DNA of 64,000 nucleotides from Setoptus koraiensis (lineage: Eukaryota > Arthropoda). The stretch spans positions 14,570,001 to 14,634,000 of the forward strand of contig CM106586.1 of the NCBI GenBank assembly GCA_048013815.1. The letters are read 5' to 3'. The notes under the pieces were generated by a model. That model did not search any database. It was not told the origin of the DNA and saw nothing but the letters and a program-made list of their open reading frames with translations. Position 1 is the first letter of the stretch, and every line of letters starts with the position of its first letter. Positions 21,001-31,744 of this stretch are shown one piece after another. A program made the translations under genes and the position numbers.

Positions 21001-21248
21001 TGTTCTGCTGCACCGCCAACTTGCTTGAATCCGCTACATATTTCTTGGAGGGCAATCACCTGATTATGGCCAATGCTGGCCGAGGTGCTTGGGATAATTT
21101 TATTGAGCTTATTTTTCAACTCCTCAAGACTATTTTCAATTGGTGGCTTGTGTGAATCATCTGGCCTGCTTTCGTGCAGGCCGGACTCCTTTCGATTGCT
21201 GCATTCTCTGCCATCATTGCCCTTGTTTATCTCACTTTTTTGTTCCAT
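18027..21248 (-). CDS. ABCG-family half-transporter with long N-terminal extension
   Basis: 1,073 residues in one exon. Residues 1 to about 340 are a hydrophilic Ser/Asn/Gln/Asp-rich extension without recognisable domain. The nucleotide-binding domain follows, with Walker A GPSGAGKT at 396-403, signature CSGGQQ from residue 488, Walker B ILILDEP with catalytic E513, and switch histidine H551 (IHQPS). The ABCG-type transmembrane domain comes after it: LRALIHFLFAILVTVLYG, the long loop, MLMVTYLAMMATILTFP, the family motif SREYRNGWYNTATYFLGKSL with DLPF, TIYPILYCVIIWYAGG, LGLIIGSLFMDSISAATLMG and a last helix near the C-terminus. ABCG half-transporters dimerise and export lipids, sterols or other hydrophobic compounds. 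Typical members are 600-750 residues, so this one is unusually long. A large extracellular loop before the last helix contains CDCDNFLHH. The substrate cannot be predicted. Confidence 0.96.
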   Translation of the reverse strand: MEQKSEINKGNDGRECSNRKESGLHESRPDDSHKPPIENSLEELKNKLNKIIPSTSASIGHNQVIALQEICSGFKQVGGAAEHIQQNPVHSNGHSITEASVDHGDNLATRCSQPSLARGENAGPTNELNSLASCHSDQLNISNVSVGPNSPKNNSAEQSNDDSGPLVTSKEHTHGINHRRLDRQTGGDQSITGPQQESRGDILEASFVEVKLNDAIVQQVEMTAKYSYSAESSQSTIVDQQEVADADSGNQHVVNNEKLFYVGELDNSNRDDATNTNGNNDTNNCDSESRPKFMGPGGDDDESNNYAGSRLESQRNVSSMLSTAIHTPSEGTPTPGTVTSRGFEIGWCNFTYQVDPSWYENPKWGKINGCLHKEARRIIKGISGGLSSGQMVALMGPSGAGKTCLLECISGARKTGLGGDIWLRGRATVKMAIVSQYDFFLPQFTVREIILYASKLKNPFQYNHQQAVDDVIKQLGLGICEHNNIQRCSGGQQKRVAIAQEIISKPNILILDEPTSGLDSSCCYQTMKVMRDVLDMSVSTDEPMAVVSTIHQPSAKVFQLFDKVYLLGKSGLTAYFGTPGELVSTISRVTGLQCPQYSNPADFMIELVALDYGDEYPDKLIQYEQDKAEQYVREHPVPSPEAASFSQIKSDKGSLWSKWIKPTSPSALSGRPEVAQVTSEHILLPLHKAASTSNIRHPIFWHLWLHSHRSLLQSMRDPILNNLRALIHFLFAILVTVLYGTRSGRAVGCPPVIGLPAQITDPNNDDLTDLADNISYLNMSMLMVTYLAMMATILTFPMDIKTISREYRNGWYNTATYFLGKSLSDLPFVTIYPILYCVIIWYAGGQDTKDWWRFGGYLLLMISNAINSQNLGLIIGSLFMDSISAATLMGPCLAIPYYLFTGFTKRINRFQRPLQICSQGLFTRYIFEGILSAVYGRDRCDCDNFLHHYQQLREQEIARLADISSEGSLNTVDYYDTLIDVNTTQVVITQHQNDADSLASSLGDSVLSTRASSFFPFGLDFEPACPRNYKPYIIQEFDLNNDTIWTALAVSYSLFLGTRFLTYFLVAYKIRSQ

Positions 21249-24200
21249 GATAAAAAAAGACTATTGTGTTAAATTCAATATTGGAAAAATATTCTCGATA
21301 GTAGCATGGACCAAACGGGTGAATCAGTTAATGTTGAGCCTCAATTCACTTGAATTCCATGATCAAATTTATTTTAGCACGCATAATAGTCATTATTGTC
21401 AGTCAACATAAAATCAGTGTCCATTTGTTGTGCAAGCAATATATCATTATTCAAATTCAAGACCAAAAGCATTGTAAATATTCTAACCGAAGAAAAAAGC
21501 CATTTGTGGCGTTTTCTAACGCAGTTTTCAAATGATCGGAAATAATTGCCCTACTTTGAACATTGGATGGTCTCATGTTGCACGAAAGGCTCTGTTGCTG
21601 AAATCATTATTATTGCCATGACTGGGATTTTATCAGCTACGACTAGCCAGTCAGACAGTATGAGAAGTGCAAAATAATAACACATGGAGTTTACAATAGC
21701 GATCACAGTAGAAGAGGACGTATGATAATCACATCGTGATTGGAGCAAGTTGATGACTGTCGGATCCTTGAATTCAAATAAAACTATGATTTTCTTCATC
21801 CGAAATTCTGATATGACTCTAATTCACTTATTTTCTTGCATCAGCTATCAATTGAATCGAAAAAATTGACTGCTAAGGCATTGGCAACTCGGTTTTTACG
21901 GAATCATTCGCAAGATGTAATTTTCTGACATGGGAAAATTTCCACCTGCAGCTTATTGTGTTGCTCGACAGATCTTCAGATCTGTGTCTCATCTGGTTGA
22001 GAACCTATTTTGCTGGCCTCAGCTATCAGTGAAGTCACAGTATTCAGGCCCGATATTGCAACAAGATCCCCAACAATTTCTGTCGCATTTTCACAGAAAT
22101 TTTCCGGGCAAATCTTCACAGAAATTTTCCGGGCAAATCTTCACAGAAATTTTCCGGGCAAATCTTCACAGAAATTTTCAGCGTAATTTTTCGGGTGAAA
22201 TTCCAATTCCACACGAAGTAACAAATTTAAGAATGTGTCGGATTTGTGAGGCTCGACACCTCACTGAGTGCAATCCAATCACAGTCTCACCATTGTATCC
22301 AACTCTGACACATGCATCTCATGAATTGATGCGCGCTGGTATCGCCACGGGGGTTCTCGGCGGTACATTGTCCGGTGTGTCCGGCCGGCCAGAGTGTGGG
22401 CCCAGAGTGATATCTTCGGGCAATCAGTGGCTTCAATTTCGGAGATCTATAGATAGATGTGGCTGTTTGGTGCGTTCAAAAGGAGGCTTCTTTCTGGAGC
22501 CCCATGAAATTGGCCAAAGAGTGAACCCTGTCGATGGGCATCATGAGCGGCAGATGGCGTGAGTGGGCCCTCGTGTGGAGTGGCCAGCGGGTGCCCAGAG
22601 TGCAATGGAGATGCGCCAACTGTTAGTGGGGACAGGCAGTTGGGCAGCAGTTTCACCTGTGCGCAAATGTCGGACGCCTGATCGATTACGGCGGTTGCTG
22701 GTGGTGGTGTGGTATGAATATGCGCGAAGCCAGGATGTAACGGTGCCGGCATGGCGTGCGAGCCGGGCCATTGAGTGGGGCCAGTGTGAGGGTTGCAGCG
22801 ACACAGTTAGCAGGTCGGCTCATTTTGGCATTTTATCATTTAGAAACAAGTGATCAGTGTATCAATTGTAGAGACAGCGGCGCAGTGGTTGAGAGCGAAT
22901 AACGTCAAGAATTGTCGGAATTGTTGTGTTTGCGAATATGGCGCAGTGTTTTTAATGCTGGCGTGTTGCCTAGAGCGTAGCATTGTTTACAAGTGTTGTT
23001 GTTGGTGTTGTTGGCTGCTGCTGCTGCTCTCTTTTACCATCGTGTATCACCATTTATAGCCTATCTATCATTACATAATATATATATATAGCTTACGTAA
23101 AGTAGTGCGTATGCCAGCATTGTCGTTAGTGTGTGTGTGTGTGCGTGAGCGACGCCAGTGAATCAATGATTTAGCTGTTAGTTAGCCAGCCAGCCAGCCA
23201 GCCAGTCGTTCGAAAGAAGCTTCCGAAGCTTCCATTGGCTTCCATATTCGCACAAGTCACTCGTTTGCATTGTCGCAACAGCAACAGCAACCGCAACAAC
23301 AGCAACCACCGCCATATGTATATATAGCAGCAGTGAGTGTGCGGCAACTACAGTTGTCGCAATAAGCATCGCCTATTAACAGTTTTTATCGGCGGCCCAG
23401 TTGGCCGACGCTCACCTGTACCGCAGCAACTCGCACTAGCTTTGCCAGTCGGTGTTTGTGCATTCCAAACTCATTAAATGTGTTCAACTTTATCCACAAG
23501 CGCACACACACACTCACACAATTTTATCCTCTCACAGTTTTATCCGCACACAATTTTATCCGCGCACAGGTAAAGTGTTGATGGTGTCGTCACTGCAACA
23601 GCAGCGCCAACGATAGACTCATACTCACATTAGACACACTAGACTATAGATTACAAACTGACAAATGCCCACATAATACACACCAGTGCCCACATACGCC
23701 AGCTACTGCCCATATCGCGCCGCACTGAGCCACTACTGAGGCCCGAAATTGACCACGACAGCAGCCAACGAGCCGCCAGCGCAATATCTGGCCACTTGCC
23801 GCGCCGAAAAGCGACCAAAAAACAGTTTGAGGCCGCTGCAACATCAGCATAGTCCGTAGTGGGCAAAGTGGCTAATTTGTGCCGATTTTAGGTCATGGTG
23901 TCGCAAGTGAGCCAGTCGTTTCCACTGCAACCGAATTAGCGACCGCAACATCACCTGACTACTAATCATCAGCGTCGCGTTGGCCGTCATACATCATCGG
24001 AGTGCCATCGATTAAATTGACCAAATTGATTGGATAGATAGAGAGCACGCAAGCGACAAGTGACAAGTGGCCAATTGACAAGTGACACCAGCAGCGCACT
24101 GCCCCGCCGGGCCAGCGGGGCCCAGTCACAACGGCGAGTCAACATTGAGCGATTGGAATAAATCTCGGCGCACACCGTTACGTCACATCGCACCGTTACA

Positions 24201-24634
24201 TCATACTGCTGCTATTGCCTCCCTATTCATATAGGGAGATTTTAGTTGTATATTGTCGTTGTATATTCAGGCCGACAGATAAACAAATATTGCGACACAT
24301 TTTTTCGAGTTGCCGCCGCCGCCGTCGCCAGCCAGCAAACACACACACCAGCAAAAGCAGTGCAAGTCGGCAGTGCCATTTCGGGGGGGCCCTGGCGGCT
24401 TAAGCAGATTAGATCGCAGTTAGTTAATCTGTGTTGTGTTGCGCCATCCAACTAAATTGTTGATCCCATGATATTTTATCCGTGACAGGTGTAGCTGTTT
24501 TGGGCTGTTCATGGTAGCGGCGACAGTGGCGGCGGACGACGTTAGCATTAAATTAAATTGGATAAGCTAACACTGTTACACACACACACACACACACGAA
24601 CACAACCACTGGCGCGCATAAAAACACTGCCGAA
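21249..24634. other. Divergent intergenic region upstream of ABCG and CADPS
   Basis: About 3.4 kb between the divergent starts of ABCG (-) and CADPS (+). The left part is AT-rich. From about 22.2 kb the sequence becomes GC-rich and repetitive. It holds a 25-bp minisatellite (22091-22183), a short (CCAG)n run near 23187 and copies of a TTTTATCCGC motif at 23480-23565. A possible 5' UTR donor CAG|GTAAAG occurs at 23569/23570, and an acceptor-like TTTATCCGTGACAG ends near 24489. Both are unproven. Both promoters must lie here. Confidence 0.45.
22091..22183. repeat. Minisatellite, 25 bp x 3.7
   Basis: Three perfect tandem copies of a 25-bp unit starting TCACAGAAATTTTCCGGGCA, then a diverging fourth. 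The unit length is not a multiple of three, so a 210-codon frame running through it is unlikely to be a gene. Confidence 0.92.
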
Positions 24635-25648
24635 ATGTCCGGCTACGATTTTACAACATCGCCCATATCACAGGCTGCTGCCACCCAACGAAACTCTATG
24701 ATGTCGCTGTCAAATTCAAACTCGCCAGACATTCAGCAGCCTTTGTCGCTCATGAGCGACTCGTCGTCCTCTTCATCCTCGTTGGCCGATATACAAACTA
24801 ATCCCAATCAATTTCTGCCCTGGCGTTTGGACACTTCCTCCAGCAGTGCGTCCAGTTTTCAGAAGCATCACAGCGCCGCCAGAGCCACCGGCCAACAGCA
24901 CAACTCGCTAACGGGCCAATCAACGACATCCACAACATCGTCGTCGTCAGCGGGGGCGCCGGCCAACATTTCGGGACCGGCCTCACTGTCGGCCATCAAT
25001 GCAAATCAACACCAGAGTAGCGGTCTGCACAACATACTCATGGGCTCCTCATTTTCGGCCGCGTCGTCGCAAAATTCCAGCACTGGCTATCTGGCGTCAG
25101 GCGCCGATCAGCCGACAGGTGGCAAACAACAACAACAACAGTTAGATAACAGAGCGGCGACAGTGACAATGTCTTCCATGTTCTCGTTGACGGGCACCAA
25201 TCAGGCGCTGACGGCCGACTCGCTGATGGCGGCCGCAAGCGTAAATTTGGAACAAAAAAGCGAAGAACAAGAGGAAGAAAACAGAAAGACTCGCCTGCAA
25301 TTGTATGTGTTTGTGTTGCGTTGCATATCCTATTCGTTCAATGCAAAACAACCGACAGATTTAGTGAGGCGCCAACAATTAAAAATAAACCAGGCTGCCA
25401 TGGGTCAAATTCAAGCGAGATTCAAGTCTTACATAGCCAATCAAATCAAACAACAACAGCACCACCAACAGCAACAACTACAAAATCCATCTCATGTGTC
25501 TAACTCGCTGGCCAGAAATCAATGGCATTATCCCCAGCAGAAAATTAGTGAGCCAACAGCACTTATACTCGAACAGACATTCAAGCGCCTCAATCAGCTC
25601 TATCTCAAACGCTACCTCCAAAGCGACCGGCTCGAGTTGCTCGTCCAG
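24635..25648 (+). CDS. CADPS: CADPS/CAPS exon 1 (N-terminal region)
   Basis: Residues 1-338 of a 1,923-residue protein assembled from nine exons. CAPS (calcium-dependent activator protein for secretion) primes dense-core vesicles for Ca2+-triggered exocytosis at the plasma membrane, acting with SNAREs and PI(4,5)P2. Residues 1 to about 215 are Ser/Gln/Asn-rich low complexity. The conserved region then begins with RKTRLQLYVFVLRCISYSFNAKQPTD, followed by LVRRQQLKINQAAMGQIQARFKSY, as in all animal CAPS. A QQQHHQQQQLQ run interrupts it before TALILEQTFKRLNQLYLKRYLQSDRLELLVQ. The exon ends in phase 0 at a CAG|GTGAGT donor. The ATG at 24635 was chosen as the first in frame (GCCGAAATGTCC). Untranslated 5' exons may exist upstream. 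Confidence 0.95.
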
Positions 25649-26355
25649 GTGAGTTATTGTTTGTTTGATCTCATTATGCTCTCTCTCTCTCGATCTAATT
25701 ATATTAGCCCACGTTGGCCCACTATTGATTTCCGGCAAACAATGCCGCTGCTGGCCAGCGGCTCAACATTGTAGGTTGACGCTACTGGCCAGCGGCGCCA
25801 ACTAAAACATGAGAATGCAATTAGGATCGAGCTAGATTTTCCAATGGCTCCGGGCTGTTCATGATGAGATGCATTGCATTAATTAATTGAACTGCTCGTG
25901 CAACCAGGGAAAACAGTAGTTTCGAAAGTTGAGTGTTTTCGGCCCGAACAAGTAGGGCTTCGAAGCTTGTTAGCAAGCTTTTTTTTCTGTGTTATTACGT
26001 TTGCATGCTGACTTTCATTATGAAACTTTCATAGTGAAACTTCACAGTTAATTCATGTGCGGCGAAAATTTCCGATCGAAACCCGTGCGGCGTTTTTTCT
26101 GCCTCGAAACTGTTTTTCGGGATGAAAAAAAAAAACACTTCGAAAGACGTCGCCATTGTTGCCGGGACAGGCCCTTTCTAGCGCTCTGTTTATTTTTACT
26201 TTTTTTCGGCTATAGTCCAAAGTAACCCAAAGTAAGATTGATGCCCCCTAAATCCCTGACTAATTGGACAACGGCCATCGATGCCACTATTAGCCGGACT
26301 GACCGACTATTTGCAGCAGCAGTTTGCCATTTTGCGTAGTGGCGCATTGTACATT

Positions 26356-26385
26356 TTCACATTTGCACATTTGCACATTTGCACA
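26356..26385. repeat. Short tandem repeat CACATTTG
   Basis: Three to four copies of an 8-bp unit in intron 1. Confidence 0.75.
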
Positions 26386-27506
26386 TTCAACTCGAATTTG
26401 TTCGGTTGGGCCCATGCCAAACCAATCTCCATCGATTGAACTAATGGCGCCTGACTCCTATCAAGCCCCCTATCATGATTAAAATAAACTACAAGTCGGG
26501 GGCCGGCCAGCCCATTTACCTGCCGGCTGCGGCACTGTTGCCGTTATTACTATTATTATTGTTATTATCGGCCCGCCATAGCGCAGCACCGCAGTGGGGC
26601 CAATTTGAATGGGCTTGTCAGCTGAGGACTGTAGTTTACAGCTACATAATTGATTATCCACCGGCTATAGCCACTAGCCGGCATTGTCGGGCCAACATGG
26701 GCTATTAATACAGGCCCCCGCATTCTGTATTCTTATTGGTGGCCCACTACGCAGTGGGGCCCCATAGCTATGCACGGCCGGGCAAGTTGTGTGCTGGCCT
26801 GTCTCGATAATGGCATTCTCATGGTCACTCACTTTGTAGTGTCGGCCATAGTGGCCTCCCCCACTTCTGGCTCTGGCGCAAATAAGAGCATATGTCCTAT
26901 GTGCGGTATGTGATATAAACAATGACAAGTGTATATATGCCAACTTGCTTATGTGCTAATGTACAGATAATACATCACTTAATGATTCCATTTGTTCGAG
27001 GCCGAGCCATTTGCGAGGGGGCCCCTCGACAAGGCGCACCCTTTATGGCTTCTTCGGTGGTGGGTGCTCGCCCCCAAACCCAACACAAACTGCTTGCGTG
27101 AGATACAACGCTGCTAATATCTGTTAAACAGAGTCTGTCTGTAGCAGCACTACCTGGCCACCTCCGGCGAGTCGGCGAGCCTCTCAGCCAACAACCGACA
27201 AAAGTAGCTTTTCGGGGCTCAAGCGGCTACGTGATTTCTAGCAACTACAACCGCTCATCGTTGCGTCTATTTTTATATCTTTTTTTTAATGCCTGCCTTG
27301 ACATGTTTCGAGCGGCTGAAAGTGCCCATTCTCTTATGGGAATTCCCACGCAGTGCAAGCGAATTTATCATTGGTTCGTAATTCTGCATGTAATCAACCG
27401 CTAGTGCGAAACGCAATTCTCATTATGCGCATAGAGAACACCACATATATCCCTTGTCACTGTAACCAACTTGGTGCACATAAGTGTTCTGGCAGAACCC
27501 AAGCTT

Positions 27507-27752
27507 TTTGTCACTTTTTGCCATTTTTTGTCACTTTTTGCCGCTTTTCGTCACTTTTTGCCACTTTTCGTCCTTTATCCCGCGTGTGATTTAAAGCGTC
27601 ACCGGAACAACGGCACAAAAGGGATAAACGGTTACAACCTAGCGAGCATCGGCTTCACCATCGATCAGATGCAGTTTTTTGCAACTTTCTGCCAACTTTC
27701 TGCCAGTTTTTGCCAGTTTTTGTCAATTTTTGCCAACTTTTTGCCATTCCTT
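27507..27752. repeat. Degenerate minisatellite built on CTTTTTGCCA
   Basis: Two clusters (about 27507-27580 and 27669-27752) of imperfect 10-11 bp units of the type TTTTTGCCA/TTTTTGTCA, on the + strand as pyrimidine-rich repeats. The gap between them is unrelated unique sequence. Confidence 0.8.
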
Positions 27753-28334
27753 CTAAGCCATTTATTCCGCTCTGGAATAAACTTGGCTTCATTTGTTTTG
27801 ATGGGGGCACCTGGTTAAATGTTTTTGGCAGAGCGCCAAAATTAGGGAAACTGTGCAAAGTAATTCCCAGCTCCCATAGCTAATCAGTGATTAGTAATCA
27901 CGCAACTGCAATTGATGAGCTTCTTGTCTTTGAAGTTCGAGTTGTCTCTCACGAACTGTCAATTTCTGCTGGATATCCCCTGTTTCTGTTGACAGTGGAG
28001 AGCACTATGCTTTACCTCCATTTTAGAGGAGCTAGCTCGCGCCTTTGGCGAACAAACCTCGTCTGTAATTGGCTGCATTGGGCAAACTTCATTAGGATCG
28101 ACCATGGGATATAGAGAATTTTGCGATTGATTCGTTTCGGCAGGCACAAATGACCATACTTCTTGTATATTAAACTCTGGTTGTAATGATAGAATATCCA
28201 GATAAGCTAATTGGTCGTCCATAATTCTGTAATTATTTAGTAATTGTTCCATATCTTTGAAGGTTGAAGTAATTTTTGGTCAATTATAAAAATCAGGAAC
28301 AAAATCCTTCATTACTGGACCGGCAAGTGACATA

Positions 28335-28537
28335 AGTAGGGTAGGGCAAATCGATCGCTAAAATCAACCAAAATCGGTTCTTATGGGAGGAAATGTAGCA
28401 TTTTTTCGCTTTATTCGGTGACTACAAATGCGTCTCAATATCATCCTTATGATAAGAATGACTTGCTAGAAAATTCTTAGGGTTTTTGCCATGCACAGGA
28501 AAAGTTCGGCTCGGAACCGATTTGCCCTACCCTACTA
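28335..28537. mobile_element. Small inverted-repeat element (MITE-like), 203 bp
   Basis: Perfect 19-bp terminal inverted repeats, AGTAGGGTAGGGCAAATCG at 28335-28353 and its complement at 28519-28537, enclose an AT-rich interior without coding capacity. On the right arm the match extends inward as GGAACC, mirrored on the left by an internal AAATCGGTTC about 20 bp further in. The flanks are TA-rich (ATA / AAT), and no clear target-site duplication is visible. Length, structure and lack of coding sequence fit a non-autonomous DNA transposon. The superfamily is undetermined. Confidence 0.75.
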
Positions 28538-30504
28538 ATCACGGATTAGTAATTAGGCATCCAAACCGGGAAAAATATGTTCTTCCGGTTAGTTTGCTCG
28601 TTCGAAGTGTTTTCTGTGGATATAATTGCCTCCGATTGCCCTGAGCAATCCGACAGTCGTATGCGCAACCATTTTTCGCAGTTTTCGGCATGCTCACTGT
28701 TCAAGACCGAGCTGTTTGAGGGGGCCCACTTCTGAAATGTGGCCCGAAATCGCCGAAAACCTATTTCGAACCGAGAGAAACCTAGTGCAAGAGTATCCGA
28801 CAATCTGTGCAGTATCTGTGAGCTGGTCTATTACTGATTAGCAAACTTGGATTCCTTCCTCTTGAAAAAAAAAATGCGGTGAAAAAAAATATTCCTCTTG
28901 CAGTGGACTGGCGCGCATACGCATGCAAATGTCACCACAAAACCCAGTTCGCGGCTGAATAGATTTTCTGCGGTTCAAGCACATTGTAAATCCAATGTAA
29001 ATACATCCGATCAATTGAGGATGAGATGAGCCGGCGCAAATATCCGATTTGACCTGTATTATCCATTAGATTAAAGTGCCAATATTAGGTATATGTCAGG
29101 TAGCGCCCGGCGCGTAAAAGCAAAAGATGGGAGCAGACTGGAAACAAACGACAAAATCGCAATTAGCCAGAGGCGGATTGCCGTGGACAAAGAGGCTGCC
29201 ATTGTCGATAGATTGAACAATTAGACGTCAATTATCAGAGTAGGCAGATGTGAGCTGGCTGGCACAGAATATTATATTATTTGAATTGCAACGGGCCAGA
29301 GATGGGCCGACAGCTAACTGGAGTTAGCTGGTGCGGCCCGTTTAGTAGCCAGTGGCGATTGTTTGTCGTGTTTAATGTTTGTGTGTGTGTGTAAGTTAAT
29401 ATTTGGTTTTGTATTTAATATCAAGCTATTTAGTATTATGTAATGGTTGAATATTGGCAGTTGCTAGATAACAACGATTATATGTTTGCACTGGGCACGC
29501 GTTTGCTCGAAAACAGCAAGCGTTCCGCATCGGGCGTTTGTTGCTTTACCTCACACACTAACAATTGTGAGAACAGGGCTATTTGTTGGCCTACCTTGCC
29601 TAACAATTGCAATAATATCGGTATTGGTTGACCGGCAGGCGTGCTGGCCGCAGCATTTGGCAGCACGAACGAATTGTGCCGAGCTAGATGCCGAGATGCT
29701 GATGCCGAGCTGCTGATGCTGGCGAGGCATCAACAGCGACATACAACGACTGGTATAATGCAAGTAACGGTACTTATGCAACGGTATTATTGCTGCTTCG
29801 TCTAGTTGCTAGACACACAACGGCCCCACAGACTAGCCCACAGCAATGTAACAAGATCATGGGGCTTATCGTCAAGCTCTATGCCATTGCACCAAACCAA
29901 GAGCCGGTATTAACGATGCGATCGGCGACCGGCGATCGGCGACCGGCGAGCAAGTAGCTACTAACTGCTAGTTGCTGCTAGCGCCAGACAAGATTGTTAC
30001 CTGGTCGCCGGCGAGCCAGCCACAGCTAGCTTGCCGGTGACTGTTATTATTGTTGGCTGCTGGTTTGGCATTGCCGGGCCGGGCCGGTCCGGTCCGGATC
30101 TCTGGCGTGCCGGCACGCGGATCTTGTTAGTTGTTGAGAGTTAGTTGTGGCGCTCACACAGGATCACAACACTAACAAGATGAAAGCGCCTAAATCAATA
30201 TTTTTATGTGTCGCCAACTCTGGTTATTTCATACATTTAAGTTGTGCGGATCCCCAAATACACCCAACACAAACTCGAGTGCTGAGTCTTGAACGCCACC
30301 CACAAACACGGCCCAAACAAGGGCCCAGAGCCACCGAGAATCGGCTTACACAAGACAGTTAGCAAGATGGATAGATAAGTAAATGGATAGGTGGATGCAT
30401 GAATAAATGGATGGATAGATGAATAAATAGAGAAATAAATGAATAAACAGGCCAGGTCGACGGGTCGGCTGTCTCTCCACTAGAGAGTCTCTAGTATCGC
30501 ACTA

Positions 30505-30533
30505 GTAGTATGATATTAGTAGTATCATACTAC
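30505..30533. other. Perfect 11-bp hairpin
   Basis: Arms GTAGTATGATA (30505-30515) and TATCATACTAC (30523-30533) with a 7-base loop. It lies in intron 1, next to a smaller palindrome CTAGAGAGTCTCTAG just upstream. The stem is too short for a microRNA precursor. Confidence 0.6.
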
Positions 30534-31654
30534 ATCATGGTCGGCGGCGGCGGCGGCTCGGCTCGGCTCGGCTCGAGTCTAGAGTCGCGCGACACCGAAA
30601 TGAATTCATCATTTGCGTAGCCCGATATATTTTAATATCTTAGCATTATCTCTCTGCTCAAGTAGTCGCGCGAGTTGACGCCAGCTCACAGCGAGGTGAC
30701 GCTGCTAGCGAGCGCCAGACGAAAGGAGCCAGCGCGCGAGACGCAAAAAGCCCGGCACGATTATCTCGTCGGTTGCGCGGGCGGGCCTCTTAGTTATAAT
30801 TATTCCATTCTTTTCAAAGGGCATATCGCTGACTCGGCCCAATCTAATCTAATCCAACGCAGTCCGATCTCTTTCAGCTCGGGCTCTTTCAGCCTTTCAT
30901 CCTTGTCGCGACACTGGCTCGCTATTCTATTCTGTTTCTATTCAATCTATTTATTTGCATCGGAAGCCTACAACAACAACAGCAACAACAACAGCAGCGG
31001 CAACTACAACAGCAGCAACAACAGCAGCGACAGCGGCAACTACAACAGCAGCAACAACAGCAGCGACCTCGATATACCGGCATGTAAGTGTGTCAATCGG
31101 AGGGGTCCATCAGCATTAGTCAGCATTAGACTACCGGTCGATGCCAGTCAATCAGCGATATTCCGCTGGGGCCAATTTTGATGGCGACGACCTTTGAGCA
31201 GCCATCTAGCCAGCGAAGTCTAACTACTAGCTATCAGTAACTAGCATCGGCAACAATGATGTCACGACATGCCCGGTCCTTGATCGTTATTTATTGGCAC
31301 GGCCATACTGTTATTATTATTATTATTATTGTTATTACGGCCGCCAGTCGGATTACTACTATTTGCATTATCCTTGTTGTTGTCGTTGCTGTCGTTGTTG
31401 TTGTCGTTGCTGTCGTTGTTGTTGCCGTTGTTGCCGCTGCTGTTGCGACGGCGAGCGCCCGGTCGGGCCCAAGTCGGGCCGCGACCGGGCGCCGGGTTTG
31501 TGTAAATCGAGAACAGCGACTCTCCACTGGAGGGCCGCATCTCTCGTTCGCTCAATCCAACGTGACAGGAGATGTTGGCCCTGTTTAGTGTCTCGCCGCG
31601 CACAAACGCACTGGCTCAGCGAGCAACTCGGGTCGAGGGGCCCGCGAACGAGCG

Positions 31655-31744
31655 CGAACGAACGCAAAAGAACGCGAACGAACGCAAAAGAACGCGAACG
31701 AACGTAAAAGAACGCGAGCGAACGCAAAAGAACGCGAGCGAACG
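31655..31744. repeat. Minisatellite, 20 bp x 4.5
   Basis: Units of CGAACGAACGCAAAAGAACG with single-base variants (GTAAAAG, CGAGCG). It reads as an Arg/Asn/Glu-rich open frame on one strand and Phe/Ala/Arg on the other, which explains the long frames here. Confidence 0.92.

Noticed and set aside
21930-22562. A 210-codon forward open frame upstream of CADPS
   Set aside because: It runs through a 25-bp tandem repeat whose length is not divisible by three. The translation has no domain or conserved pattern.
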